A stretch of 64,000 nucleotides of DNA from Neisseria subflava (GCF_005221305.1 NZ_CP039887.1:1426001-1490000); one strand, 5' to 3'. Shown: positions 1 to 9,513, numbered from the stretch's first letter. Notes: a model not told the origin generated them from the letters alone. A program made the numbers and translations.

Positions 1-235
1 GGCTGCGCAGATAGTCGAGTTCGTCATGGGTAAAGCGCAGCTGGCACAGGGAGTCAAGTTCGCGTTCCAAGTCTTCTTGAATATCGGCCAGCGGATACAC
101 CATCTCTTTGTTGCGGCAACGGAATTCGTAGAGGCTGTGGGTTTGCGGGAATTGGTGCAACACGACTTGCAGCATGGTGAATTTGTACAGGTCGGTATCA
201 AGCAGGGATTGGATAATGGGCTGATAAGCAGACAT
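1..235 (-). CDS. pncB: Nicotinate phosphoribosyltransferase, N-terminal part (cut by window edge)
   Basis: The minus strand reads from an ATG at 233-235 to the window edge, giving 78 codons. The protein begins [20 protein letters not shown], and the [11 protein letters not shown]...HQFP block is the N-terminal signature of nicotinate phosphoribosyltransferase. This enzyme converts nicotinate and PRPP to nicotinate mononucleotide in the cytosolic NAD salvage (Preiss-Handler) pathway. The C-terminal catalytic part lies outside the window, so integrity cannot be judged. A DUS inverted pair separates it from the next gene on the same strand, so it probably has its own promoter in the 236-286 gap. 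Confidence 0.85.
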   Translation of the reverse strand, partial: MSAYQPIIQSLLDTDLYKFTMLQVVLHQFPQTHSLYEFRCRNKEMVYPLADIQEDLERELDSLCQLRFTHDELDYLRS

Positions 236-286
236 AAGTTTTCTCTGAGTAAACGTGGGCTTGATGAGGGTATCGATTTTAATAGG

Positions 287-324
287 AAAGGCCGTCTGAA
301 AGAAACCTTATTCAGACGGCCTTT
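287..324 (-). terminator. DUS inverted-pair terminator after the M23 peptidase gene
   Basis: AAAGGCCGTCTGAA and its reverse complement are separated by 10 nt, just downstream of the peptidase stop codon. Paired DUS are a common neisserial rho-independent terminator. Confidence 0.75.
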
Positions 325-331
325 ATCTTAT

Positions 332-1627
332 TTAATCCAACTGCGCTACGGAAACCGGCAAAGAGCGGATGGCAGACAACATCGTGCTGGCATCTTTTTG
401 CTGTTTGCGGAACGCGGCCATATTGGTCGGGGTCAATTTCGGCGTCGGCAGAGCGACGGTAGTCGGATTGACCGGCTGGCCGTTGACGCGTGCTTCGTAG
501 TGCAGGTGTGGGCCGGTCGAACGGCCGGTTGTACCCACAAAACCAATCACTTCGCCGGCACGGACTCTGCCGTCGGCAGGGCTGAACGCGCTCATGTGGC
601 CGTACAGGGTTTCCACACCGTTGGCATGGCGGATCATCACGGTATTGCCGTAGCCGCCTTTCCAACCTTTGAAAATCACTTCACCGTCGGCAGCGGCCTT
701 AATCGGCGTACCGGTCGGCGCAGCATAGTCGATACCGGTGTGCATACGGACGGTATGCAGGACTGGGTGGACACGGTAGCCGAACGGGGAAGAAATGCGC
801 GTGTACGCAACAGGCTCGGTATTAAAGCCTTCTTTTTGTTGCAGGGACTTACCGTTTTGGTCGTAGTAGCTACCGCTTTCTTCGTCGCCTTTGCCTTGGC
901 TGTAATAATAGGCTTGGTAGGTTTTGCCGTCTTTAACCACTTCAGCCGCCAAAATATCGCCGACCGCCATTTGCTGGCCGCGGAAATACATGCTGTTGTA
1001 CAAAAGACGCACGGTATCGCCTTCGCCCAAGTCGCTCATATTGAATGAATCGGCAAAGATTTCTTTGAGCTGGATATACACCTCGGAAGGGATTTCAGCA
1101 CGGAGCATATCGCCGATGGCGGATGTGCGGATTTGCACGGAACGCAGGGTCGGCATGGTTTTCATGTCGATTTCAGCATTGGAAATGCGCCATTTGCCTT
1201 TGACTTTTTCCAAAGCCACCAAGTTGCGTTCCAATTCTTCATCGGTAAAGAATTGAACGTCGGTCACTTGGCCTGAAGAGTCGATGCGGATATTGACGGA
1301 TTGGTTGGTCCGCAGGTTTTTCATGTCGAGGTTGGCATTGTTTTTCGCCATGATTTGCTTGATGTCTTCTTGGTTGACACCCATGCGCGTCAAAACGTCT
1401 GCCAAAGAGTCGCCGGCTTGGACAACTTCTTGCACCCAATAGCTGGATTGATAGGTATTGGTTTCCACATAAACGGCAGGCAGCTCTTCGGAAATACGCT
1501 CGACTTTGAAATCGGTATGTGCTGGTTGAGGGTCGGTAATGGCGTATGCGGTCATGATGCCTGAAGCCGGCAGCAGAAACGCTAAGAGGGTTGCTTTGAA
1601 TCGAGTGGAATATTTGTTTTTAATCAC
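332..1627 (-). CDS. M23 family zinc metallopeptidase (murein DD-endopeptidase/carboxypeptidase type)
   Basis: A 431-aa protein. An N-terminal hydrophobic segment (about residues 10-29) acts as signal or anchor. A LysM/OapA-like region (about 65-115, VQAGDSLADVLTRMG) follows, and a C-terminal M23 LytM domain spans about 275-380. The zinc ligands are visible: H296 and D300 in MHTGIDYA, and H374/H376 in GPHLHYE. It should cleave peptidoglycan peptide cross-links in the periplasm. Neisseria have an orthologous metallopeptidase of this architecture involved in peptidoglycan remodelling and pilus-related phenotypes; assignment to that exact locus is inference. It is a single-gene unit, divergent from the RpfE-like gene. 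Confidence 0.9.
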   Translation of the reverse strand: MIKNKYSTRFKATLLAFLLPASGIMTAYAITDPQPAHTDFKVERISEELPAVYVETNTYQSSYWVQEVVQAGDSLADVLTRMGVNQEDIKQIMAKNNANLDMKNLRTNQSVNIRIDSSGQVTDVQFFTDEELERNLVALEKVKGKWRISNAEIDMKTMPTLRSVQIRTSAIGDMLRAEIPSEVYIQLKEIFADSFNMSDLGEGDTVRLLYNSMYFRGQQMAVGDILAAEVVKDGKTYQAYYYSQGKGDEESGSYYDQNGKSLQQKEGFNTEPVAYTRISSPFGYRVHPVLHTVRMHTGIDYAAPTGTPIKAAADGEVIFKGWKGGYGNTVMIRHANGVETLYGHMSAFSPADGRVRAGEVIGFVGTTGRSTGPHLHYEARVNGQPVNPTTVALPTPKLTPTNMAAFRKQQKDASTMLSAIRSLPVSVAQLD

Positions 1628-1991
1628 GCGTTATCCTTAATGGGGCGGTCTGTTTTTTTAAAGTTTGCAGAATGCCGGCACATCCGGCCTGCTGCGACCG
1701 CCTGCTGGTTTAAACAGTTTTGGGGATAAAGGACTTTGAGTCTTTTTTCCGATCTGAAAATCAGGTTTTCATTCGGAATGAATGAGGTCGTGTTTGAGAT
1801 TGACGTTATTATCAGGGCTATTGTGTTGATTTACACCCTGTTTTTCTGAAATTTACGCCACGCATTCTAGCATGACAGCCCGTTTTTTCCAAACCGGCCG
1901 TCTGAACGGCTCTTTTTCAGGGTGTAAAGGCAAGGTTCCGAAACACATCATTTGTCGCGTAAAATAACGGTTTTCCTATCTATTTGCGCTT
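1628..1991. other. Intergenic region between divergent genes
   Basis: This 364-nt gap separates two divergent genes and must carry both promoters. It holds one DUS-like copy (CCGGCCGTCTGAA near 1896). I see no open reading frame, tRNA or convincing terminator in it. Confidence 0.5.
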
Positions 1992-2972
1992 ATGAAGCTG
2001 ACCCTCGCCCTCCCCTCGCTCAACCGTTTTGCCGACGAATCCGTTCCTGCGTTTGCCTTACCTGCTTTTAACCGTCTTTTGCGTTACGGCATATTACGCA
2101 AAGAAACACTCAGGCCGTCTGAATTTTACGGCCGCCATTTGTGGAGCGGCAGCCTCATTACCCAAGTGCAACGTTTACGCCACACAAGCCCAAACCGCAC
2201 AGCCGCTTTTGCCTCTCCGGTTTGGCAACAGATGGGCATGCACCATGTCAACATTATCAGCGGCGAGTTTATCGGCATCCAAAAAGAGGAGGCGCAACGG
2301 TTATGTGCGGATTTGTCGGCGTTTTATCAAGCTAAAGATTGGCAATTCGAGCCGCTTTGCGAAAGTATGTGGCTGCTCAGTATGCCGAAGATTGAAGATT
2401 GGGGCGCAGAATGTGTTTTGGATGTGTGCGGGCAGCCGGAAATGGACGGTCAGGCGCACGGCAAGGATGCGGTGTCTTGGTTGGCCATGCAGACGGAAAT
2501 CCAAATGTTTCTCCACACGCATCCGATTAACCAAGCGCGTGAACAACAAGGATTGCCGGAAATCAACGGTTTGTGGCTGTGGAATGATGCGGACGGTACA
2601 CAGTCTGCGGATATCGTCGCTTCAGACAGCGCATGGGCGCGTTTTTCGGATACGCCCAAACTCGATGCGCCGTATGATTTGAAGGCTTGGTTTGAGATGG
2701 TTCAAGAAACAGGCAATGCGGTTTCAGACGGCCTTATCTTTTTGGACGACTTGGTTTCCACCTTACAGACAGGCGATGTTTGGGCATACAAAGATATTTT
2801 GGAAAGCTGGGAAACCCGTTGGTTTGCGCCTTTATGGGACGCACTCGCTTCAGGCCGTCTGAAAACCGTGTGCATTGCTACAGACGGCGAAAACGGCGGC
2901 ACGCTGGAAATCGGCCGCCGTTCCAAATGGGCATTTTGGCGCAAAGCTAAAACGTTTAATGGATCGTGGTAA
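1992..2972 (+). CDS. Conserved RpfE-like protein (sometimes labelled phosphoglycerate mutase-like)
   Basis: A 326-aa soluble protein beginning MKLTLALPSLNRFADESVPA. The N-terminal 'LALPxLNR' block and the motif INGLWLWNDAD near the middle recall a conserved beta/gammaproteobacterial family annotated either as RpfE-type regulatory protein or as a cofactor-independent phosphoglycerate-mutase-like protein. I see no phosphomutase catalytic serine motif that would settle the activity, so no reaction is assigned. Internal DUS copies near 2111 and 2853 are read through in frame. It converges with the heptosyltransferase gene, only 6 nt apart, with no obvious terminator between. Confidence 0.75.
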   Translation: MKLTLALPSLNRFADESVPAFALPAFNRLLRYGILRKETLRPSEFYGRHLWSGSLITQVQRLRHTSPNRTAAFASPVWQQMGMHHVNIISGEFIGIQKEEAQRLCADLSAFYQAKDWQFEPLCESMWLLSMPKIEDWGAECVLDVCGQPEMDGQAHGKDAVSWLAMQTEIQMFLHTHPINQAREQQGLPEINGLWLWNDADGTQSADIVASDSAWARFSDTPKLDAPYDLKAWFEMVQETGNAVSDGLIFLDDLVSTLQTGDVWAYKDILESWETRWFAPLWDALASGRLKTVCIATDGENGGTLEIGRRSKWAFWRKAKTFNGSW

Positions 2973-2978
2973 GCGGTG

Positions 2979-4061
2979 TTAAGCCTCCAATGCCTCCAAT
3001 TTGGCAGAAATTTTGTCCCATACATCCTGCAACGGAATCGCTTTCAACAGACGTGTCGGATCGTTGGTGTCGATACTATCAGGGTGAGGCAGTTCGGCAT
3101 AATCGCCGGCATAAATGACTTCCGCCTGCTCGGAATACGGACGCCATTTATCCACCCATGACGCGCCAAACAAAGCGATTTGCGGTTTATCCAAAGCTGC
3201 GGCGATGTGCATCGGTGCGGAATCGACACCGACAAACAGCTTGGCGCCCTCAATGGCCGCGGCCAATTCACGCAGACTCAAGCATCCGGACAGCACATAT
3301 ACTTTTCTGCCTTCCGGAATATTCAGACGGCCTATAATTTCCTGAAGCATGTATTGCTCGACAGTGTTGTGAGAAGCAGTCAATACGACATTCTGTCCGC
3401 TGTTGAGCAGAAGCTGTACGATAGCGGCGTTTTTGCCGTCTTCCCAACATTTGAAATGCCAACGCGCACCCGGGTGCAGCAACACATAATCTTCGCCGCT
3501 CCAACCCTGCTCACGCAATTTCTGCCGCATGCTTTCCCTTGCATCTTGTGCCACCCAAAGGCGTACCTTCGCATCGGCCACGTCTTCCGGCTGGATAAGC
3601 GGCGCGAGGATATTCAACTGGTTTTCAACGATATGATGGCTGGTATCAAGCTCATGGTTGATAAAATCATGACAGAAACGCCACCAGAAACCGTCGCGCT
3701 TGATGCAGTCCAAACCCACGCTGCAACGGGCGCACAGTTTGGCGATTATTGCCGCGCGCCATTGGTCGGACAGGTTGAAAGCCCAGTCATAATCGCGCAC
3801 CTTTAGCTTAGACAAAAGATTTTTCTCACACGCCAACTGCTTGAGTACACCCAGCTTCTTCCAATTTCGATCAATGGTAAAAATCTGCGCAATCTGCGGA
3901 TTATCGGCAATCAGCTGCCCCGTACCGGCATACACCAGCATATCGATTTCGCAATCGGGGAAACGGGTTTTCAGCGCATCGACCACCGGCGTGCTCAAAA
4001 GCACATCGCTATGATGGCGCAATTTGATGATCAGAATACGTTTGGGTTGGGCTAAAGACAT
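2979..4061 (-). CDS. Glycosyltransferase family 9, heptosyltransferase III-like (RfaQ/WaaQ type)
   Basis: A 360-aa protein. The N-terminal KRILIIKLRHHSDVLLSTPV motif and the C-terminal GVDSAPMHIAAALDKPQIALFGAS motif are hallmarks of GT9 ADP-heptose:LPS heptosyltransferases. The spacing and wording of the first motif match the WaaQ/heptosyltransferase III subgroup better than WaaC or WaaF. It likely transfers heptose or a related sugar onto the lipooligosaccharide core at the cytoplasmic face of the inner membrane. The acceptor cannot be deduced. No other LOS genes are adjacent. Confidence 0.85.
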   Translation of the reverse strand: MSLAQPKRILIIKLRHHSDVLLSTPVVDALKTRFPDCEIDMLVYAGTGQLIADNPQIAQIFTIDRNWKKLGVLKQLACEKNLLSKLKVRDYDWAFNLSDQWRAAIIAKLCARCSVGLDCIKRDGFWWRFCHDFINHELDTSHHIVENQLNILAPLIQPEDVADAKVRLWVAQDARESMRQKLREQGWSGEDYVLLHPGARWHFKCWEDGKNAAIVQLLLNSGQNVVLTASHNTVEQYMLQEIIGRLNIPEGRKVYVLSGCLSLRELAAAIEGAKLFVGVDSAPMHIAAALDKPQIALFGASWVDKWRPYSEQAEVIYAGDYAELPHPDSIDTNDPTRLLKAIPLQDVWDKISAKLEALEA

Positions 4062-4257
4062 ACAAATACTTTCAGACGGCCTGTTGATTGGCTGCTATTG
4101 TAAAGCGGAAAACAGGTTTCATAAAATACAAAACAGGCCGTCTGAAACCTATCTTGCTGATTCATCGCTATAAAATCCGCACAAGCCATGCAATTTATAT
4201 TACAATCCGCACCCCGTGGTTCGAAAACCTCCCACATTAAAAAACTAAGGAAACCTC

Positions 4258-4731
4258 ATGTCCCGCAACAACGAAGAGCTGCAAGGCATCTCCCTTTTGG
4301 GCAACCAGAAAACCCAATACCCGAGCGAATACGCGCCTGAAATTTTGGAAGCGTTCGACAACAAACATCCCGACAACGACTATTTCGTCAAATTCGTCTG
4401 CCCCGAGTTCACCAGCCTCTGCCCGATGACCGGCCAGCCCGACTTTGCCACCATCTACATCCGCTACATCCCCCATATCAAAATGGTGGAAAGCAAATCC
4501 CTGAAACTCTATCTCTTCAGCTTCCGCAACCACGGCGACTTCCATGAAGACTGCGTCAACATCATCATGAAAGACCTCATCGCCCTGATGGATCCGAAAT
4601 ACATCGAAGTATTCGGCGAATTCACACCGCGCGGCGGCATCGCCATTCACCCGTTTGCCAACTACGGCAAAGCAGGCACAGAGTTTGAAGCTTTGGCACG
4701 CAAACGCCTGTTTGAGCACGATGCACAATAA
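4258..4731 (+). CDS. queF: NADPH-dependent 7-cyano-7-deazaguanine reductase
   Basis: A 157-aa protein of the short (type I) QueF form. It reduces preQ0 to preQ1 in queuosine biosynthesis. The catalytic Cys55 lies in [13 protein letters not shown] with Asp62 nearby, and the QueF substrate motif [20 protein letters not shown] (E78, H96, E97) is intact. A good ribosome-binding site (AAGGAA) precedes the ATG. It is followed on the same strand by a YhhQ-family transporter gene, a functional pairing for 7-deazaguanine metabolism. Confidence 0.95.
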   Translation: MSRNNEELQGISLLGNQKTQYPSEYAPEILEAFDNKHPDNDYFVKFVCPEFTSLCPMTGQPDFATIYIRYIPHIKMVESKSLKLYLFSFRNHGDFHEDCVNIIMKDLIALMDPKYIEVFGEFTPRGGIAIHPFANYGKAGTEFEALARKRLFEHDAQ

Positions 4732-4830
4732 TCCTATTCAGACGGCCTAACGCCCTTTTCATTGCAAGACTTTCTCTATTGCACGGTCTCGCAAGGCCTC
4801 ATGCCGTCTGAAAAACTCCGAAAGATTTCC

Positions 4831-5508
4831 ATGTACGAATTTACCGCCGCACAGCAGAAGAAAGCGCTCTTCTGGCTGGTGCTTTTCCATATTTTTATTA
4901 TTGCCGCCAGCAACTATCTGGTGCAGTTCCCCTTTCAAATTTTCGGTATCTTTACCACTTGGGGCGCATTTTCCTTTCCCTTTATCTTCCTCGCTACCGA
5001 CCTGACCGTGCGCATTTTCGGCGCACCGTTGGCGAGACGGATTATTTTTTGGGTGATGTTCCCTGCCCTGCTGCTCTCTTACGTCTTCTCCGTCCTCTTT
5101 CATGAGGGCAACTGGACAGGCTGGGCATCTTTAACTGAATTTAACACCTTCGTCGGCCGTATCGCATTGGCCAGCTTTTCCGCCTATGCGCTCGGGCAAA
5201 TCCTCGATATTTTTGTGTTCAACAGATTACGCCGTCTGAAATCATGGTGGATTGCCCCTACTGCTTCCACCGTTGTCGGCAACGCTTTGGACACGCTGGT
5301 GTTTTTCGCCGTTGCCTTTTATGCGAGCAACGATGAATTTATGGCGGCAAACTGGCAGGGCATCGCATTTGTCGATTATCTGTTCAAACTCGCCATCTGC
5401 ACCCTCTTCTTCCTGCCTGCCTACGGCATCGTATTGAGCATCTTGACCAAAAAGCTGACTTCCTTAAACGTCCGTCAAGAAATGCCCGAATCAGTTTTAG
5501 CCAAATAA
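4831..5508 (+). CDS. yhhQ: YhhQ family 7-cyano-7-deazaguanine (preQ0) transporter
   Basis: A 225-aa integral membrane protein starting MYEFTAAQQKKALFWLVLFH, with about six hydrophobic segments and the family motif FPFIFLATDLTVRIFG. I chose the ATG at 4831 because residues before it are read out of a DUS (an ATGCCGTCTGAA copy begins at 4801) and would not belong to the family. YhhQ-type proteins import preQ0 across the inner membrane for queuosine synthesis. The gene lies 99 nt after queF in the same direction, so the two likely act in one pathway. Confidence 0.88.
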   Translation: MYEFTAAQQKKALFWLVLFHIFIIAASNYLVQFPFQIFGIFTTWGAFSFPFIFLATDLTVRIFGAPLARRIIFWVMFPALLLSYVFSVLFHEGNWTGWASLTEFNTFVGRIALASFSAYALGQILDIFVFNRLRRLKSWWIAPTASTVVGNALDTLVFFAVAFYASNDEFMAANWQGIAFVDYLFKLAICTLFFLPAYGIVLSILTKKLTSLNVRQEMPESVLAK

Positions 5509-5524
5509 GCAGTAGATAAAAAAC

Positions 5525-5562
5525 AAGGCCGTCTGAAACTTTAATCGTTCAGACGGCCTTTT
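5525..5562. terminator. Bidirectional DUS-pair terminator between yhhQ and ubiM
   Basis: AAGGCCGTCTGAA / TTCAGACGGCCTT with a 10-nt loop followed by TTTT lies between convergent genes. Confidence 0.75.
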
Positions 5563-5575
5563 ATGTTTTAAACAA

Positions 5576-6760
5576 TTAACCGGTCAATTGTTTGGTAATC
5601 AGTTTTTTCAGCGGTGGGAAGTTATTACTTGCACGCAATACCAAACCGCGCAGCAGTTTCGCCGGAGCAGTTTCATTGGTAAAGAGTTTCAGCAGCATAT
5701 TAGTGCCGTGGTAAATCGGATGGGCATGGAACATATGCTTGGTGCTGTATTTTTCCAGCAGACTCTTCGCACCAATATCCTGACCGCGTTGCTCGGCTTC
5801 GAGCACCAATTTAGCCAAAAGATCGGCACTTGCCAGACCCAAGTTGAAACCGTGCGCAGTAACCGGATGCATACCGACTGCGGCATCGCCGATTAATGCG
5901 CTGCGTTTGCCATAGAAACGTTGGGCAATCATACCGACCAAAGGATAATTGTGAATAGTGCTGACCAATTCCATATCGCCCAAACGGCCTTTGAGTTGCT
6001 CTTTCACGCTGGCTGCCAATTCTTCCGGCGACATGTTTTTAATCGTTTCGGCTTTATCGCTGTCCACCGTAATCACGGTATTGGTCAAGTGTTCTTCCAA
6101 AGGCAGTAACGCAATGGTGCGGCCGTAGTGGAAGCATTCATATGCGGTATGCAGGTTGGACAGAGTATGCTTCATGCGGCACACAAACATGGTGCGGCTG
6201 TAATCGTGCATATCTGAAGAAATGCCCAGTTGACGGCGCGTTTGCGAGAAGCGACTATCGGCGGCCAACAACAGACGGCCGGTCAATACTTCGCCGCTTT
6301 CCAAAATAACTTGCGCCTCATTGTCAGAAGTTTTAACTTCTTTAACATTGGTGCCGGTCAGGATTTTGACGTTGTCCAATTTGGACACGACTTCATAAGC
6401 GGCTTTGCGGATATTGTGGTTGGAGATCAAATAGCCCAAGCAGTCCGCAGGCTCGCCGCGCGCCTGAGTCGGTTGCGGGAAGTGGAGCTGGTAATCGGAA
6501 TGACCGTTCAACACTTTAGCATCGCGCAAAGGATAAATTTCGTCTTTTGGAATCAAATCCCACATCCCCAATCGCTGCATGATTTCACGCGACAGATGCG
6601 TCAGTGCGATTTCACGGCCGTCATACGGCGGATTTTGCAACACTTCTAAAGGACTTCTTTCAATCAGGGTTATGTTCAAACTGCTTCCGGCCAACTCTGC
6701 GGCAAAACTTAATCCGGCAGGGCCTGCGCCGACGACGAGAATATCACTGTGTAAGCTCAT
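5576..6760 (-). CDS. ubiM: FAD-dependent ubiquinone biosynthesis hydroxylase, UbiM-like
   Basis: A 394-aa flavoprotein monooxygenase of the UbiH/UbiF/COQ6 family. The FAD motif DILVVGAGPAGLSFAAELAG is at residues 6-25. The second FAD motif is ALIGDAAVGMHPVTAHGFNLGL at about 287-308, written here only as GDAAVGMHPVTAHGFNLG. Such enzymes hydroxylate the ubiquinone ring at the inner membrane. Neisseria are known for a single broad-regioselectivity enzyme, UbiM, that replaces UbiI/UbiH/UbiF; the assignment to UbiM rather than UbiH is inference from genus. Its promoter should lie in the AT-rich stretch after the DUS at 6799. Confidence 0.75.
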   Translation of the reverse strand: MSLHSDILVVGAGPAGLSFAAELAGSSLNITLIERSPLEVLQNPPYDGREIALTHLSREIMQRLGMWDLIPKDEIYPLRDAKVLNGHSDYQLHFPQPTQARGEPADCLGYLISNHNIRKAAYEVVSKLDNVKILTGTNVKEVKTSDNEAQVILESGEVLTGRLLLAADSRFSQTRRQLGISSDMHDYSRTMFVCRMKHTLSNLHTAYECFHYGRTIALLPLEEHLTNTVITVDSDKAETIKNMSPEELAASVKEQLKGRLGDMELVSTIHNYPLVGMIAQRFYGKRSALIGDAAVGMHPVTAHGFNLGLASADLLAKLVLEAEQRGQDIGAKSLLEKYSTKHMFHAHPIYHGTNMLLKLFTNETAPAKLLRGLVLRASNNFPPLKKLITKQLTG

Positions 6761-6993
6761 GGGAGGAATTCCTTGTATTCAACTGATACGGATTTTTTCA
6801 GACGGCCTTAAGTTTACTGTGTTTAGCTACAGGAGGGTAAATCAAAGGCATTTAATAGATTGTATAGAAAGAGTCGATAGAATAAAACAAAGACTATCGA
6901 TTGTAAGCACGTTTTTACTTTGACCTTAATATAAATCAAGCTTCACGACATACAGATTTTATCCAACAGACAAAATAGTCTGACAAACAAAAA

Positions 6994-7016
6994 CCGCATT
7001 CCGAAAAGGAATGCGG
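6994..7016 (-). terminator. Rho-independent terminator of rplU-rpmA
   Basis: A 9-bp perfect stem, CCGCATTCC / GGAATGCGG, with loop GAAAA. Read on the minus strand it is followed by a T-rich run (GTTTTTGTT). Confidence 0.85.
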
Positions 7017-7034
7017 CTTTCAATCGTAAAACGA

Positions 7035-7307
7035 TTATTCTTCAGAACCGGTGTAAGGACGGATGCTGACGGTTTTACGGTTCAGCGCGCCTTTGGTTTT
7101 GAATTCAACGTAACCGTCGACTTTAGCAAACAAAGTGTGGTCTTTGCCCATGCCTACGTTGTCACCTGCGTGGAATTTAGTACCACGTTGACGAACGATG
7201 ATAGAGCCTGCCGGAATCAGCTCGTTGCCGTAGGCTTTAACGCCCAAGCGTTTGGCTTCTGAATCGCGACCGTTGCGGGTGCTACCGCCTGCTTTTTTAC
7301 TTGCCAT
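7035..7307 (-). CDS. rpmA: 50S ribosomal protein L27
   Basis: A 90-aa protein. The sequence [20 protein letters not shown] is the conserved L27 N-terminus whose flexible tail reaches the peptidyl-transferase centre. The [14 protein letters not shown] block and basic C-terminus also fit. It lies 27 nt after rplU in the classical rplU-rpmA operon. Confidence 0.98.
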   Translation of the reverse strand: MASKKAGGSTRNGRDSEAKRLGVKAYGNELIPAGSIIVRQRGTKFHAGDNVGMGKDHTLFAKVDGYVEFKTKGALNRKTVSIRPYTGSEE

Positions 7308-7334
7308 TTGTAATACTCCTGAACTTACTTGAAA

Positions 7335-7643
7335 TTAGGCGATTGCCACGATTTCGATTTGGGTGAAATTTTGGCGATGGCCTTGGCGTTTTTGGTAGTG
7401 TTTGCGACGACGCATTTTGAAAATGCGTACTTTCTCGCCACGACCATGAGCAACGACTTTAGCTGTTACTTTTGCGCCTTCGATAAAAGGTGAGCCTACT
7501 TTTACAGATTCGCCGTCAGCAATCATCAAAACTTCAGTCAGTTCGATTTGGCTGTCGAGTTCGGCTGGTATCTGTTCTACTTTCAATTTTTCGCCAACGG
7601 AAACTTTATATTGTTTACCGCCGGTTTTTACGACCGCGTACAT
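7335..7643 (-). CDS. rplU: 50S ribosomal protein L21
   Basis: A 102-aa protein starting [20 protein letters not shown], the canonical L21 N-terminus. I chose the ATG at 7641-7643 over the longer upstream reading because family members begin exactly here. The C-terminal basic [16 protein letters not shown] stretch contacts 23S rRNA. It is the first gene of the rplU-rpmA operon and is divergent from ispB, an arrangement widespread in proteobacteria. Confidence 0.97.
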   Translation of the reverse strand: MYAVVKTGGKQYKVSVGEKLKVEQIPAELDSQIELTEVLMIADGESVKVGSPFIEGAKVTAKVVAHGRGEKVRIFKMRRRKHYQKRQGHRQNFTQIEIVAIA

Positions 7644-7907
7644 ACTCAACTCCATGAGAATTAGGTTAACTTTCCGCACACCATGTGCGAAACGAGCTAT
7701 TCTATTTCTATTTGCCTGTTTTGTCAAAATTTATTTTATTTACAAGTGAAAAGGCCGTCTGAAAGATATGTTGCATGCTTTTTAACTGATATAATCACGC
7801 GCTGGATTGCTGATATCTTTAAATGCAACGTTATTACCCCGACCGAATGTACGGGTTTAAACAGATTCATTGGAGCCCCGCTCCTTTTTATCAACAGAGA
7901 ATGTTTT

Positions 7908-8882
7908 ATGCTCGAAAACCTGCCTTACTTCCAACGCCACCTGCCCGATGACCTTGCCAAAGTTAATGCGGTCATCAACCAAGCTGTTCAATCCGATGTT
8001 GCACTAATTTCGCAAATCGGCACATACATCATCAGCGCGGGCGGTAAGCGCCTGCGTCCGATTATTACCATTTTGGCAGGCAAAGCAGTCGGGCATGACG
8101 ATGAAAAACTGTACTCGCTGGCAGCAATGGTGGAATTCATCCACACCTCCACCCTCCTGCACGACGATGTCGTCGATGAAAGCGAGTTGCGCCGCGGCCG
8201 TAAAACGGCAAACAACCTCTTCGGCAACGCGGCGGCTGTTTTGGTCGGCGACTTCCTATATACACGCGCTTTCCAACTGATGGTTGGTTCGGGCAGCATG
8301 CGTATTTTGGAAGTGATGGCAGACGCGACCAACATCATCGCCGAAGGCGAAGTCATGCAGCTGATGAACATCGGCAATACGGATATTACCGAAGAGCAAT
8401 ACGTCCAAGTTATCCAATACAAAACAGCAAAACTGTTTGAAGCGGCCGCGCAAGTCGGCGCAATTTTGGGCAAGGCTTCCCCTGAACACGAGCAAGCCTT
8501 GAAAGACTACGGCATGTATGTCGGTACGGCTTTCCAAATCATTGACGATGTATTGGACTATTCTGGCGAAACCGAAGAAATCGGCAAAAACGTCGGTGAC
8601 GATTTGGCAGAAGGCAAACCTACCCTGCCATTGATTTACCTGATGAGAAACGGTTCCGAGCAGGCAGCAAACGATGTGCGCCACGCTTTGGAAAATGCCG
8701 ACCGCAGTTATTTTGAAAAAATCCACGACTATGTCGTCAACTCAGACGCTTTGCCGTATTCGATTTCCGAGGCAAAAAAAGCCGTCGACAAAGCCATCGC
8801 TTCATTGAACGTGTTGCCTGACAGCGAAGTCAAAGAAGCCATGATCCAACTGGCAAAAGAATCCTTGGCCCGAGTATATTAA
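7908..8882 (+). CDS. ispB: Octaprenyl (polyprenyl) diphosphate synthase
   Basis: A 324-aa trans-isoprenyl diphosphate synthase. The first aspartate-rich motif is [15 protein letters not shown] (about residues 82-96) and the second is [13 protein letters not shown] (about 206-218). Both bind Mg-diphosphate. The enzyme makes the ubiquinone side chain from FPP and IPP. I chose the ATG at 7908 because the protein [20 protein letters not shown] aligns with family N-termini, and a purine-rich GAGA sits about 7 nt upstream; the longer frame upstream is not plausible. A yeaL-like gene starts 4 nt after its stop. Confidence 0.93.
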   Translation: MLENLPYFQRHLPDDLAKVNAVINQAVQSDVALISQIGTYIISAGGKRLRPIITILAGKAVGHDDEKLYSLAAMVEFIHTSTLLHDDVVDESELRRGRKTANNLFGNAAAVLVGDFLYTRAFQLMVGSGSMRILEVMADATNIIAEGEVMQLMNIGNTDITEEQYVQVIQYKTAKLFEAAAQVGAILGKASPEHEQALKDYGMYVGTAFQIIDDVLDYSGETEEIGKNVGDDLAEGKPTLPLIYLMRNGSEQAANDVRHALENADRSYFEKIHDYVVNSDALPYSISEAKKAVDKAIASLNVLPDSEVKEAMIQLAKESLARVY

Positions 8883-8886
8883 TCCA

Positions 8887-9333
8887 ATGAATTTCAGCTT
8901 TGTCCCTTTGTTTCTGGTTACCCTGATTTTTTTAGGCGTTGTCAGCAACAACAACTCGATTACGATTTCGGCGGCCGTCTTATTGTTGATGCAGCAAACC
9001 GCTTTGTCACAATACATTCCCTTCGTGGAAAAACACGGCTTGCAAGTGGGCATCATTATACTGACCATCGGCGTATTGAGTCCGCTGGTTTCTGGCAAAA
9101 TACAGATTCCGCCGCTGTCCGAGTTTCTCAATTTCAAAATGATTGCCGCCGTCCTTATCGGCATCTTCGTCGCTTGGCTTGCCGGACGCGGCGTTCCATT
9201 GATGAGCGAACAGCCTGTTTTGGTAACCGGATTATTAATCGGCACAGTCATCGGTGTTGCCTTTGTCGGCGGTATTCCGGTCGGCCCTCTGATTGCCGCC
9301 GGCTTATTGTCTTTTGTTGCCGGAAAGGTTTAA
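8887..9333 (+). CDS. yeaL: DUF441 (YeaL-like) inner membrane protein
   Basis: A 148-aa protein with four or more hydrophobic segments and very few charged residues. Segments such as [20 protein letters not shown] and the C-terminal [18 protein letters not shown] match the small DUF441/YeaL membrane family of unknown function. It starts 4 nt after ispB, so it is probably translated from the same transcript, which ends before or in the tRNA-Arg gene. Confidence 0.85.
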   Translation: MNFSFVPLFLVTLIFLGVVSNNNSITISAAVLLLMQQTALSQYIPFVEKHGLQVGIIILTIGVLSPLVSGKIQIPPLSEFLNFKMIAAVLIGIFVAWLAGRGVPLMSEQPVLVTGLLIGTVIGVAFVGGIPVGPLIAAGLLSFVAGKV

Positions 9334-9351
9334 AATCCCCTCCTTTAACGC

Positions 9352-9426
9352 CTCGCCATAGTTCAACGGATAGAACGTATGCCTCCTAAGCGTAAAATAC
9401 AGGTTCGATTCCTGTTGGCGAGGCCA
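9352..9426 (+). tRNA. tRNA-Arg (anticodon CCT)
   Basis: A full cloverleaf can be drawn. The acceptor CTCGCCA/TGGCGAG has 7 bp with discriminator G and encoded CCA. The D-stem is GTTC/GAAC, the anticodon arm TATGC-CTCCTAA-GCGTA has anticodon CCT, and the T-arm is ACAGG-TTCGATT-CCTGT. It reads AGG codons. Confidence 0.95.
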
Positions 9427-9436
9427 TAGTTTCAAT

Positions 9437-9467
9437 AAAAGCCTTTCATACTTTGAAAGGCTTTTTT
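9437..9467 (+). terminator. Rho-independent terminator after tRNA-Arg
   Basis: The stem AAAGCCTTTCA with TTTGAAAGGCTTT, a short loop and a run of six T residues lies just downstream of the tRNA. Confidence 0.85.
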
Positions 9468-9480
9468 GTTATCAATAAAT

Positions 9481-9513
9481 AAAGGCCGTCTGAAACTTTT
9501 CAGACGGCCTTTT
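9481..9513 (-). terminator. DUS-pair terminator after nnrS
   Basis: AAAGGCCGTCTGAAA / TTTCAGACGGCCTTTT lies 16 nt downstream of the nnrS stop codon on the minus strand. Confidence 0.7.

Noticed and set aside
4762..4830. N-terminal extension of the YhhQ protein from an earlier ATG
   Set aside because: The extra residues are encoded by a DUS and do not fit the family; the start at 4831 is better.
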